Shown: piece after piece, positions 1 to 11,324 of the stretch
Layout: each line of letters begins with the position of its first letter
Numbering within the stretch: the stretch's first letter is position 1
Origin: Adineta steineri
Taxonomy: Eukaryota > Rotifera > Eurotatoria > Adinetida > Adinetidae
Assembly (NCBI GenBank): GCA_905250115.1
Contig: CAJNOI010000188.1
Span: forward strand, 62,001-126,000
Direction: 5' to 3'
Length of the DNA: 64,000 bases
Position numbers and translations under genes: made by a program
Notes under the pieces: generated by a model
Told to the model about the DNA's origin: nothing
Databases searched by the model: none
Seen by the model: the letters and a program-made list of their open reading frames with translations, nothing else

Positions 1-653
1 TTGATTACAGCTGATTTCAGCATAGCCATCTTCACGAATAGTTACGTTAGCTATTCGTGTTGACAGATCCAAACCATGAAGTTTACTGCTGCCACCGACT
101 GTTACTGTCAGGATATTAGCTGTACCCATTAAATGCGCCTTAGAGAAACCATCAATGATAGCCTTGAGTTGTTTGACATGTACAGTTCCATATATCGAAT
201 TAAATCCACGACATTCAAGTTCGAATATATCAGCATTGATACCAGCACCGGAAATTTCCACCGATTCCATACTACTCGTTTTCAAGCTAATCAAACGATG
301 AGCGTTGATAAGTACTTCCGTCTCGCTGCTGCCAAGTTGAGTACTAGTCGATCGTGAGTGTGTAGAATTTGATACATGTCGATGTCGTGTGCTACTTGAT
401 GATGAACTACCTCCAGTGACTTGAACGGACAAAATGCCCAAATAAACAGATGTTTCGATTTTCACCAAGGACTTTAGTTGGTCACCGATGAGTATAACAC
501 TTTCTGGTTTTGTTTTATTCATAGTTAAAATAACCTTGAATATGCCACTTGTTTTAATACCATGAAAGCTAGATACTTGACGTACTTGAGATATTCGACC
601 ATCACCGATGCTGGTCATCGGAGTGGTTAGTCGATTTGATACATCTGGAATGT
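1..653 (-). CDS. DUF2807 / GIN-type adhesin-head protein, 3' part (runs off left edge)
   Basis: The complement is open from a splice acceptor (TTTCAG, 660-654) to the window edge, about 217 codons with no stop. Just upstream an in-frame TGA marks intron. The start of the product reads as the classic DUF2807 (PF10988) opening: a GDGR...V..F.GIK.SG.F.V.LT block followed by ESVILIGD and L...V.IE, then repeated short beta-strand segments (LEISGAGI-like, LTVTVGGSS). Such proteins form a right-handed beta-helix-like head and are common in Bacteroidetes, where most are exported. A Ser/Arg/His-rich linker lies about 80-110 residues in. The 5' exon or exons, probably with a signal peptide, were not found; a TIR element starts 190 bp upstream and may separate them. 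Family call is moderate; bacterial origin is inference. Confidence 0.6.
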
Positions 654-844
654 CTGAAATGATCAAAGAGAACGATCAGTTTCTTTTCGTTGATATAATG
701 TGTTGAAAACAGCTTATAGGTTGTTGGCCATTCATGTTTAAGAAGACGTCCTTACATTGTATTTCTCGTTTAGGTCATTTTAGAAATGTCAATTTAAATT
801 TATTTTAACTTAGTTTTTACATAAGTTAAATTTAGAAATAAAGC

Positions 845-2324
845 TAACTTACTCGTCATTTGTAATTCTTTTCATTTGAAAAAAATTCAATTACCCTATT
901 TTTCATCGTTCTCATAGCTCCTTTATTATCATCAATCCTAGATCCTCAAGATACTTTGAAGGTCTCAAGTTCCACATTGTGAGGACACTCTTACATTCGA
1001 TCCTCTATAATTTGGAGGTATTCTAGATATTCACCTGCTATATTTTGGCAGAGCCTTTAGTCGTGATGTTCAACTATTTAAAGGCACGGTTGCGTTTTCA
1101 TGTGTTTTGATTTCGAGCTTTTTTTGATTTATTAAGGTTTTGTTAAACTCTTTTTGTGCTTTAAAAGATGACGGCTCGGTTTATTCTGTTTTTATATTGC
1201 AAAAGTGGCGTAAAACCAGTGGCTGAAAGCTGTGGCACGTGTCAGAGTATTGTCGAAAGAGGTAACAGGTTTTCATGGAAACCAATGGACGATTATTTGT
1301 TCGTTGGGAATCTAACACTATGGCCATTCTAATGCATTTCTACGCTGCGTTTGCTGCTAAAGTATCCATATATCCTGAGTATCATCGGGATCTAGCGGTA
1401 TGTACGAGAAATGAAGGCTAAAAATTACGTGTCTTTCGGGAAAGCATCGAATGTAATGAATTAAATATAGAGTTCCCTAACAGTTGCATTGAGACAGGTC
1501 TGTAGGACATTGGGATAGAACAGTCAATAGGCACTTCGAATGCAATAAAAAGGAGATATTTGTTACTTTTGAGACGCACGTACACCTTGGTTTGTTAGTT
1601 TGAAAATCAGAGTTTTTCATTTTCACCAGATACGCATTGCAGATTACCGAGTATTGTGATAATCCAAAATGAAACATTCTACGTCAACATTAATTTTTAG
1701 GTTTAATAAATTCTTACATGGAGCGCACAAAATATGATTCATTTTTGTAAAGGATCTCTTCTAATACCGATACGTCCATAGTTTTTCAGTGCAAAAATGA
1801 ATACCAAATTATCACTATCTCGTTTACACTTTTTAGATAGCTACACTTCATTAATTGCTTTTGCTATATATATATTGTAACTCTCTAAAGATGTTGAGCT
1901 GTTTGTTAACAGAAAATATACAAATAAGCAAAGTAACCAAGATACACAAACTGTATTACAACTAAATAGCGAGAGCTAATGAACTGGCTTGTCAAGTCTG
2001 TCAACTGTATGTATCTCGCTCTTCTCAATAGATGATCTTATGATATACTTTGGCTATTTCGAGGCCAGAAGTAAATTCCGTTATTTGATGGACTTTTATT
2101 TCCGTCGGTAGTTTACATAAGCTAGCAAAACTCAAAAGTACTTTCCTATAAGTGCAAATGAGGATCTAGAATACCTCCAAATTAAAGAGGATGGAACGTA
2201 AAAGTGTCGTCACAGTACCATGATGATCTAGGATTGATGATAATAAAAGAGCTATAAGAACGATGAAAAATAGGGTAATTGAACTTGTTTTAAATGAAAA
2301 GAATTACAAATGACGAGTAAGTTA
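845..2324. mobile_element. TIR DNA element, about 1.48 kb, TA-flanked, non-autonomous
   Basis: Both ends carry the same roughly 180-bp sequence in inverted orientation (845-1030 and 2155-2324), starting TAACTTACTCGTCATTTG and continuing through blocks such as CAATTACCCTATTTTTCATC and TATTATCATCAATCCTAGAT. The arms differ by scattered substitutions and small indels, so the copy is not young. If the outermost TA is the target duplication, the element is 847-2322, which fits Tc1/mariner-type insertion. The 1.1-kb interior has no open frame resembling a transposase; the longest is 66 codons and unremarkable. It is either a deletion derivative or a large MITE. Confidence 0.7.
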
Positions 2325-2447
2325 ACCCGTTATCCCCGATAGAGGTTCTACAGGAGATACAGATGAAGTTCTTGCAGGATTATTCTAGTATCTAACCGAC
2401 TAAGTCAGCCACGAGGATAAACAATGGGGAAGAGAGGAAAGGGAATG

Positions 2448-2564
2448 ACATGAAAAAAGACTCTTCTTGACACATCATTTTTTCCATTTATTTATAAAAT
2501 GTTCATTGGGTATTGTACAAATATATGGAAAAGACAATGTGTCAAACAGAGTCTTTTTTCATGT
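2448..2564. repeat. Short palindromic element (hairpin), 117 bp
   Basis: ACATGAAAAAAGACTC and about 45 following bases are repeated in inverted orientation at the right end, leaving a loop of about 25-30 bp containing AAAATGTTCATTGGGTATTG. The arms differ at a few positions. This is a MITE-like or foldback sequence; no coding capacity. Confidence 0.6.
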
Positions 2565-3067
2565 TGTTCCTCAATAGTCATCCCACTGATCATTTTGTAC
2601 ATTAGAATATTTTGTCCATCTTGAAACTTATGGAACTAACTCTGAAGGGTTATATTTGTAGCAGATATTAAGCTAGTTACGTATCCCTAAGTAATAATCC
2701 TCAATGTGTTTTTCTTATCCATAAAAAAAGCTCAACAATCGTTAGTGATTCATTTTTTCATTGTTGCATAGCTTAGACGGTCCGCTTTCAAAGGGTATTC
2801 GAAGCTTTTAACTTATTTTGAATCTAACGTATGAGTAATTTAAAGTTAACTTAAATAGGAAAATGACACTCTTACTTGTAAGCCCGACCGTCATAGTCAT
2901 CTCTTGTTCGGGAAAGATGGAAGAGAAGACTGAAAACCTGCACCGTCAAAACTTAAATACTAGTATCTCGCATTTGCTACCTTAGCTGTCTTCCAATATC
3001 ATCGAAGAAAGAGTAGAAAACTGACATATCAAATACGACTAGCTGATTCGTCTCAACAACTGAAAAA
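2565..3067. other. Intergenic, no gene seen
   Basis: About 500 bp between the hairpin and the 3' end of the next gene. No long frame and no clear repeat on either strand. Confidence 0.5.
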
Positions 3068-5669
3068 TTATAGCTTTAGTCTGAAGTGTTTCTTACAGTT
3101 AACTCTTCTGCCAGTATCTGTTTCTTCCGACATAGTATTTTGCTTCTTCGGTTCCTGTTGCCATTCAAAGGATCGATTGATGAATCCGTTCACAGTTATG
3201 TTCAGTTGATCAAACTTGCCGTTCAGTTCCTTGTGCTTTCGGCTATTATCGGACGACCGATTTGTGGACTCCTCAACGGTAGCAGCAAGCTGTTCGATTC
3301 TGTTTTTAAGTTCCTTCTGTTCTCGACTGCATTCAGATGATTGATTAGTGAGTTCTTGCACCATCTTTGTTAGTTGTTGGATTTTATCTTCGAGATCATT
3401 ATGTCCAGTGGTCATATTAATTCTTTTATTGCCCTTTGATGGACACCGAAGAGGCAAAACGTGAATGTTGTTTCGAGTGCGAACGAAAGCGGTGTGCGAG
3501 AATAGTTCTGTCTCGCCTCTTAACATACTCATATTGATGAGATGAACATTGATCGACTTAGGAAGAACGATGTCATCTACTAAATGTACGTGATCCGACA
3601 GTTCGCTAAGGTATTGCTCAATTTCGGCGCGTGAAAGGATGTATTGCGTCCTGTAATTTATTGAATGTGTCATGTTTTGATTCTGTTCAAATTGTTGTGC
3701 TTGGTGTTCATTTTTGTTGCTACGGTCATCATCATCATCATCGCTATCCATTTCGAACAGTTCAGGAACGCTCGAACTTTCTCCACTTTCGGCAACACCT
3801 TGGCGAGATTCCATTGACGATTTTCTGTGCGCATGAATAACAAGTCGCTTGTTAAGTTCTTCAATTCGATCAATATCTTGCTGTGCCAGGCTGAATTTGT
3901 GAATACTCTTAGCTGCTCGGCTGTCGTAGAGAAAATCGTTGCTATTAGTAGCATTCTTATAAATCATCGTATTGATTGCTTTAGCCAAACGATCTGGTCG
4001 GCTTTGATTGCGCATCCAGTAGAGTGAGTTCCACAGATGATTGTTCACTTTTTCAAGATAACTCTGAACAAATGTAAAATATTCCCTAATGTCGTGTGAA
4101 ACCATCTATCTATTCTCTTTCTCGTAAAGAAGAGTCATGCAAACATAAATTATCTGACTGCTTGTGTGTCCGCAGATCAAAAAAACATTTCTAGAGGTAT
4201 TTCCGTGCGGGGACTCCGAGTTTGTGCCTCATCTGCTCAGACCACTGACGAGAGGATGTGAATTGAAAGAAATGGCGTGCACTGATAGAAACCGAGTTTT
4301 CAGGTTAATCTATTTTTATAGGTATCCGAATATTCTCCTTCTTGTAATGAAGAGTGTGGCAACCATGGACTGTAAGCTTTCTTCCGTATATGATTACTCG
4401 CACTTCACTTAGTGGTGAAAGGATAGCTTGAGAAGAAACTAGTGCCGACCGCTCATATGCTTTCGTCTGTAGATACTACTGAATAGGCTGCGAATATGTG
4501 CGGCGCGTAATGATTAATAAAGAAGAGCAAGATTTTGAATTGTTTTTGCAATAAACGTGAAGAGGACGCATTTCTACGAGAAAGAGCTAAGCGAGTCCTG
4601 GGACGAGCATTACTTGTAATAGTATTCCTGAACGTAATATTTTATCAACGTATTCAACCTTATCTTAAGGACACTCTTGTTGTATATTCTAAGAACGCAG
4701 ATGAAATATAGAGTTTTGACAAGTCTTCGTCTAAAGACATTTAGACAAGTCGAAAACCATATCCTTTTAAGATTTTCATAAGTAAAACATCAACTTCGAA
4801 AAAATGTATGATTTGCTAACCTGTTTCACTTGCAAGTGTTGTCTGAGTTGACGATCAAGAGCACTCGAATTGTACAATGAACTGTTGGGAGTTTCTTGTA
4901 CACGGATTTTAATTGTAACTTTGTCGATAACTTCGCTGATTAATTGTTTGAAATCACTACTCATAAGAGCGATTGTCTTGGAATTGGGGAATTGTGATCG
5001 AATTTGATTGAACATCGGTGTAGTAGTGATCTGGTCAGCAGTAATATCCACATGTCGTTCAGTTATCTTCTCCAAATTAGGCATGTACTGTATTTCAATA
5101 TTAGCGAAATGACATCGTTCGGTGATCAATGAGCGAAGCTTTTCACAGACGCTGCTATTCGTCGTGTGTATAAAGAATTCCATTGACTGTCGAAAAAGAG
5201 TGTTTGAATGCCATTCATCGTTAATGGTGTACATTTGTTGAGACTTATTTGTTCGAAAACCCTTTTCAGCGATGCGAATAGCATTCATTGGCACTAGAGA
5301 GACATCACATGTTCTGTTTTCGCCGCACTGTGTTGAAAAGTGTTGTTTCAAATAGGCATGAATCACTTTCATCAACTGTGGAGTATAGAGCTCGATGGAG
5401 AGACTCAATCCGACAAGATCGCTTAGTTCATTCTCGTAACATTCAGTGTCCGACGAATTAACACGAGGAAATGGAGTGAAAAAGACATCCGTTGATTTTG
5501 CCTGACTTTGAAATAAGAGTACTTCACCATTTTCATATTTCACTCGACCCATGTTCGTCGCACGTACTTCACCTCCGCACATATCGCTGCAGTGTTCTGG
5601 AAGCTTCGATTTGGGCTCTTGAGACCAAACGAGCATTAATACGCCAAAATATATCAAAGTAGAAAACAT
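3068..5669 (-). CDS. Unrecognised secreted protein, two exons, acidic and coiled-coil C-terminal half
   Basis: The first exon (5669-4821) begins with a hydrophobic signal peptide (MFSTLIYFGVLMLVW) and encodes 283 residues with paired cysteines (CSDMCGG, CGENRTC) and several N-glycosylation sequons, so an extracellular or luminal protein is likely. A CAG|GTTAGC donor at 4820 and an ATAG acceptor before 4105 are both phase 0, so the 345-codon frame 4105-3068 reads on as a second exon across a 715-bp intron. The second part has an aspartate run (DSDDDDDD), then Gln/Glu/Lys-rich heptad-like sequence (about residues 230-310 of that exon) suggesting a coiled coil. No family was recognised. The two frames could instead be separate genes; the join is inferred from phase only. 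Confidence 0.5.
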
Positions 5670-6583
5670 TTAATCTAAACTAAGAGAAGGCTTATCAACA
5701 TAACGTATAAAAGCTGTTTGTATATGTCAGATTGGAAGATAAGTTCTGTTCGATTTCTTACTTTATGAGCAAATGTAACGCTTGTTATTTTCTAACAAGA
5801 AAGTAATCAGGATCCGAAAGTTTCAGTTCATGTAGAACTTATACAGATTTACTTACACTACGAATTTCATCTTCTTATCGCTTTGATTCACCCAAATAAT
5901 GTCGAAAGCCAGAAATGTTGAAAACAGCAGAATTTGGAAGTACAAACCTCTCTCATTTCCAGTCCTGCATTCTCATCGCATGATTATCCGCAGAAACGCG
6001 AACCATAGTGAGCGCCGAAGAAAGACATTCAGAACAAAATAATCATTTACGAACAATTTCACTTGATTTTTCAAAAGGTGGAAGAAAATCTGTGGCTAAG
6101 TGTTACCGAATCCAAAGTAAACTCTACTGAATTCGAACATGTCAATCTTTAGACACATCTGTTCATTAATAATCCGTTACAGAGAATAAATAATCATAGA
6201 TACAGAAAAAGAAAGACTTATAGATGAGGATTAAATTTCAGTTATGTGCTTTTTTGAATCTTGAGAAGTTTCTTGTTTATGACGTTGGTAGTCGTAATCC
6301 CATGTCTAATTGAGTAAATACTTCACTTATTTAGTGTTTAATCACGTCTCGAAACACTGATTTGCTAATATTCCAGAAAAAGTCGAACATCTCTTGACAA
6401 GAACTTTTTCAGATTCTAAGGAGTCATTTTTAGTATTTATTTGTAATCAGTGTAAAATCTAATTTGGTCATCGAATGATGTCAAAACGAACGATTCACTC
6501 ATACGTTACTATGCACTTCTGAAGTTACACTTAAATGACAAGACAGTATACACATTTTCTTCTTAAGGTAGTAATAACACCAT

Positions 6584-6650
6584 CTCGAGGGTATGAGTGT
6601 GAGTTTGTTCTCTCTGCCAACTAATATTTTCACTCGCACCCACCGGAAGA
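6584..6650. repeat. Telomere-like palindrome
   Basis: Left arm begins CTCGAGGGTATGAGTGTGAG, right arm is CACTCGCACCCACC, with a loop of about 30 bp between. Same layout as the other members of the dispersed family. Confidence 0.6.
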
Positions 6651-7516
6651 TTAAGTGTATCCTTTTTATTATCTCGATTTAATATAACAGAAAAAATGTG
6701 ATTGATTAAGACGGCCAAAAGGATATAATTGAAAAAACAATGTAACATTTAACAACTTCTTACTTTGTTGACGGTGTTGTCATAAAATAAATTTTGTTGG
6801 ATTTACAAATGTGAAAATGTTGCTCTCTATATATATGTTAGATTATTCTGATGACTTTTCCAACAAAACTTTGATCATTTGATATTAATTTCAAGTTGGG
6901 AAGTGATAGCGTTTTCATTTCATTGATCTTATCAAAAATAACAAAAAGGAATTAGCAATATGAGAAGTGTGATCTTTACGTGATTCGTATACTTTATGAA
7001 AAAAACAAATTTACTTCCATTCTAATCTATTCCTTTCTCTTTCTTTACACGCTTGTTTCATTTTTCACTTCCAGTTTATTGTTTCGAGTGTTTATAAAGA
7101 CAAATAGCACAATCATCGTATCTCTATCTTTCAAAAAACGATAAATCACATAATTCTACAATCATTGAACATTCGATATTTTATTATTTGGTCGCCTCAT
7201 TCACAGCGACAAGTCTTCGCACATCTTCAAGAATTTATAAGCTTGAAATTAATTGAAAGTATCGAATTAGATAAAATATGGTCGTAACAACATTTTCGTA
7301 ATCTGAAAGTAAATCTGGATTGCCTTTGATTAGCTCACAATATGTAATATGAAATCAGAAAAAGATTCCATTTAATGAGCTTGTGTTTTTCGAACGATTG
7401 TCCATTTCATCGATGTTTTACATAAATTCAATAAGAACTGTGGATCATCTCTTCGTATAATATTTATTTCACAAAAAAAATCTAAAAAGAATATTTTAGA
7501 AAACATATGTTTGAAT

Positions 7517-7578
7517 CTTGAGGGTGTCGGTGTGGGCATGAGTTTGTTCTCGATGTACCCATACCCAGTCTCTTACAC
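7517..7578. repeat. Telomere-like palindrome
   Basis: Left arm CTTGAGGGTGTCGGTGTGGG, right arm ACCCATACCCAG with trailing TTACAC. Degenerate copy of the TGTGGG / CCCACA pair. Confidence 0.6.
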
Positions 7579-7938
7579 TTTTGAATGTGCTCAACTCGAA
7601 TGGTCTTACTTTTTTATGACACTCCAATCAAAGCGACATGTCTATGTGAAACTAATTATTTTGTTAAATATACTAATTTTTCACTAATAACGATTAGAAT
7701 GTCAAAAGAGAGCGACATCAAATATTTCCCCTTCCAATTATCTCTACTCTCGAATCAAACTTATGAAGGAAGACTGTTAGACAATAATTAGAAGACTGTC
7801 TGCCTAAGGAATGATTCAAAGAAATAGCTCTGTATTTTGAGAAAAGTTTGGGAATATTTTTGATAGACTGAATCTACTTTAATCATATACTTTTTATCAA
7901 AAAATTGGTAGAATAGAGTAAAGTTGTTCTTTGCCTTT

Positions 7939-7999
7939 CTTGAGGATGTGTGTACCTTCTTCCCTCATTCACATCCTCACCCACACCCACTTACATCCA
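7939..7999. repeat. Telomere-like palindrome, short left arm
   Basis: CTTGAGGATGTGTGTA on the left and CACATCCTCACCCACACCC on the right. The right arm is the longer one. Confidence 0.55.
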
Positions 8000-8215
8000 A
8001 AAGGAAGTGAAAATAACTCGTACGAGTGAGAGAAATTTGATCATCGATAAAAAACAATGAATTTGTTCTTCATCGATTGAATTACTAGGAGAACGGAAGT
8101 GCCGATACGTCGTTATTCCTTATCTTTTGTCAGAGAAACTCGGATAATGTTTCGCACTTCCTACACGAGCGTAGTATTTAAATCATGCCGATAAACATCA
8201 TCAACAATAAGAAAC

Positions 8216-10628
8216 ATGAAAGGTGTAATATTCTTCTTTGTTCTTACTGCTACGTTCGGCAGTGTTCGCAGTCAACAGGCATGTATGAATGGTAATTGGG
8301 CGCAATGTGCTGCGGAAGCCGTAACACAATTCCGTCAACTTTATTCATCGTACAATACTTGGCACGATAACGAGCAAGTACCAATGTTCGGCACAACATG
8401 CTATTCAGCGAGCAAAGCAGGTTTCTATCGTTGGAATTGGCGTTGGCAAGGACGATTCTGGTGTCCCACTCTATCAGGCCTTGAAGGATATTCGAACAAT
8501 TGGGAGAGCCAAAAAGGTGCCATTGAGCATGCGGTTGAGGATTACGTACGAAAAGGCGCACAACATGGCTTTCTGCCGCCTAAGCGATTGTTGGATCCGC
8601 TTGATGGTCCAGGACACCGTGGTGAGTTATCATCTTGTTTTATCAATTTTCAAAAGTGACAAACTATGAAAGAAGTTCTTCCTCCACATGCAGTTTCCAC
8701 TTCATGCCTTGTTTGCCCATCGATAGATCGTGGTAGAGGCAGACGTTAGCAGTGATTATAGGCTTATTTGAAGAAAGCTGATGTAGACGACACGAGGAAA
8801 AAACGCTGATCAATATAATGAAATCGTAGTATATGTATATCTATTAAGATATGTATAGGTAGGATCATGCCACACACGTTGAACAACCATATGTAGTTAC
8901 CAACGGTCATGTTGTGTGAGCATGCACAATAGGAATTTTCTGCGAAGAAAGTCATATCATACTTGGAATCAGACAAGAACCGAATGATTGAGGGTATCTT
9001 GCTAGTACTAGAAAAGGTCGTAGAGGGTAAACACGTCGTAGATCTCCTTTTATTTAGTTATGGTTATTTTATTGGATTGTCAATACTTGTGAGCAGTGTC
9101 AAGAGAGACATCTATTGATTGAATTTCGATCAGAAATTCCACTCGTATATAGCTATAACAATTTTTCGAAGATTCTGAAATTGTCAGTGAATTAGATGAT
9201 TCCTTCTCTAGTGGAACCTTTAGAAAAGCTGAATAGATTCGACGCCTGTCTATAAAATATGAGCATTATTTGAAAAATCAATATTTCAAGAAGGAAGTGT
9301 TCTTTTTTACTGTAGTTTTCAAAGTTTTTTTTGAGAACTACTACACCTACAAGTAGATATTGAAAGTCAAACTCCAACTGTTGAATGTTGTTGTCAATAT
9401 TTCACTTCAATGCTCAGAACACTGATTCTATTCTAGTTTCTCATTCTTATCAAAATCTGTTGATAGATAAAAAAAAGTCAGATCAATCGACGCTGAATAA
9501 TTAGTTCACGGACTTCATTCGTCCTCATAGGTATAGTATTCTCAAACGTTTTCTACTATCATATTGTGCACATTTTGTGCAACCCTTTCGGTTTTGTTAG
9601 ATACATTAGAAGTTTCCGTCAACTCGTGTATTTTTATATACCAATTTTTCTAGGACACACTGACGTAAGTCTTTTCCTTTGAATATATGAGTTGTGCTCT
9701 CTTGAAAATTAGGTAAAATATACAAATCATCCATGGTGGCGTGTCTTCATTGAAAAGTCTTCAATGAAAAGCAAGTAATTCAATAAAGGAAAGTTGCATA
9801 TGTTCAGCATAGATAAAAAAACGAAAAATAAACGAATATACCAATCTGAGAAAATACCCGAATGATGCAGAAATCACTCCATTATATACTACTAGTATAT
9901 GAGATAAAATTTTAGAGTTTTTCGGAGTTCAAATCGGGTTGTTCTTTCACAATCGGAATTGGACTTTCAAAGAGTTTCGAAATGGGAAGTAGAAAATTTT
10001 CGAAGTAAAAATCGGTCTCAAGATGAAAAAATTCGACTTCGCTGAGCCCTACTTCTCACCCTATTAGTTTAACTTTGCAGTTATTTTCTTTTCGTTTTGC
10101 TTCTCTTCTTATGAAGAGCATTATGCATTCCACAATCAAAAACTAAATTATTGTACATCCCCTATTAAAATATCCGATAGTCACCATACGTTACTCATTT
10201 CAATTCACTGACGTTCATTTCGTAAACAAAATACTATATTTCCATTTTTAGAGCTCTCTGCAGAACCCGTTCAAAAGATTACAAGATTTCGAAATGCTGA
10301 GACTGGCTACAGACTAGATTCCAATGGCTACGGGGAGGCATATGCGCTTGAAAGCAATGGTGATGACTATCAAGTCTGGCATATAATAAATGCTGATGAT
10401 AATAGTGTTTATATAAGGAATAAGAAAACCGATTTATTTTTAGACAGTAATTGGGAAGGGAAGGTTTACACATTACCTGCAAATAAATGTGCATATCAAA
10501 GATGGAGATTTGATGGCCTTCGTATTATTAATATTGCAACTGGTCGAGCTTTAGATTCAAATTACAATAAAAAACTTTATACGTTAAATCCAAACGGAGG
10601 CAATTACCAGAACTGGATTCAGGAATAG
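8216..10628 (+). CDS. Secreted anti-LPS-factor domain fused to ricin-type beta-trefoil lectin
   Basis: Two exons, 8216-8621 and 10252-10628, joined across a 1.63-kb intron. The donor is G|GTGAGT in phase 1, the acceptor TTTTTAG, and the joined codon is GAG; the product is 260 residues. Residues 1-19 are a signal peptide. Residues 20-135 match the anti-lipopolysaccharide factor family (horseshoe-crab and crustacean ALF): two cysteines, C62 and C83, enclose a basic, aromatic hairpin (GFYRWNWRWQGRFWCP) that in ALFs binds lipid A, followed by the typical amphipathic helix (EDYVRKGAQHGF). Residues 136-260 form one R-type lectin domain with the three QxW signatures (YQVW, YQRW, YQNW), one per trefoil lobe. 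Likely extracellular binding of bacterial surface glycolipid. It sits alone, with a TATA-like box upstream. Domain calls are good; the function is inferred from the families. Confidence 0.75.
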
Positions 10629-10728
10629 TTAAAACAAACTCTTTATTATACTAGAAAGAAAAAGCTGTAATTTGAGCTTAGCGGAAGTCATATCTTTGAT
10701 TAAAAAACTAATTTATAATTTTTTTTTT

Positions 10729-11012
10729 GTGGGGTGTGGGGTGGGTGTGGGTGTGAGGGTGTGGTGTGGGTGTAGGTGTGGGTGTAGGTGTGGGTGTGGG
10801 TGTGGGTGTGGTTGTGAGGGTGTGGTGTGGGTGTGGGTGTGGGTGTGGGTGTGAGGGTGTGGTGTGGGTGTGGGTGTGGGTGTGGGTGTGAGGGTGTGGT
10901 GTGGGTGTGGGTGTTGGTGTGGATGTGAGGGTGTGGTGTGGGTGTGGGTGTGGGTATTTATTTGCTCGGTCACTAACACCCACCCACACCCTCACCCACT
11001 CCCGCCCTTGAA
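10729..11012. repeat. Long TGTGGG array with inverted C-rich end (telomere-like)
   Basis: About 220 bp of GTGTGGG units, regularly broken by GTGAGG, runs from 10729 to about 10950. After a spacer of roughly 25 bp it faces a short CACCCACCCACACCCTCACCC arm ending CCCTTGAATC. It is the largest member of the palindrome family. The apparent open frames on both strands here are low-complexity artefacts. It lies 100 bp past the lectin gene and may influence its 3' end. Confidence 0.8.
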
Positions 11013-11324
11013 TCTAGAAGATATTTTTTGTATGACGAGATGAACAAAGTGTTCAAGCGGCAAAATAAAATTTAAGCACAATTCCATACAACTTAAAAGC
11101 TCAATTAATTACTACAAAACTTGCGCGAACACATTCATCCATTTTTAAGACGGGAATTCCAATAGTAGCTTTATCATTATTAAAAATAAATAGCACGAAA
11201 AAACAAATAACCTAGTAATTATGTATTAGGTTGTCTGTTTTTAATACGATCTTCTGTATCACGCAGCACGGAAATTTATGCTGATGATTCTGGTTTAGAA
11301 TGATGAAAAATATCTGGAAAGTCA

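Larger units (their letters stand above)
5670..8215. other. Intergenic 2.5 kb with three telomere-like palindromes
   Basis: No convincing gene. Short frames (61-68 codons) overlap the repeat arms or lack any family signature. The region holds three G-rich/C-rich palindromes, listed separately, and a TATA-like TATTTAAAT about 40 bp before the ATG at 8216. Confidence 0.5.

Noticed and set aside
1477..1677. 66-codon minus-strand frame inside the first TIR element as a possible transposase
   Set aside because: No DDD/DDE or helix-turn-helix pattern; too short.
3086..4027. Several plus-strand and alternate frames opposite the coiled-coil exon
   Set aside because: Shadows of the 345-codon minus-strand frame.
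9650..9685. Micro-exon GACACACTGAC between CTAG and GTAAGT inside the ALF-lectin intron
   Set aside because: Its 11 bases would shift the frame and lead to a TAG early in the lectin exon; direct joining of the two large exons is in phase.
10672..10995. Three overlapping frames rich in Gly/Val/Cys or His/Pro/Thr on both strands
   Set aside because: They only translate the TGTGGG array in different frames; low complexity with no start context or flanking exons.
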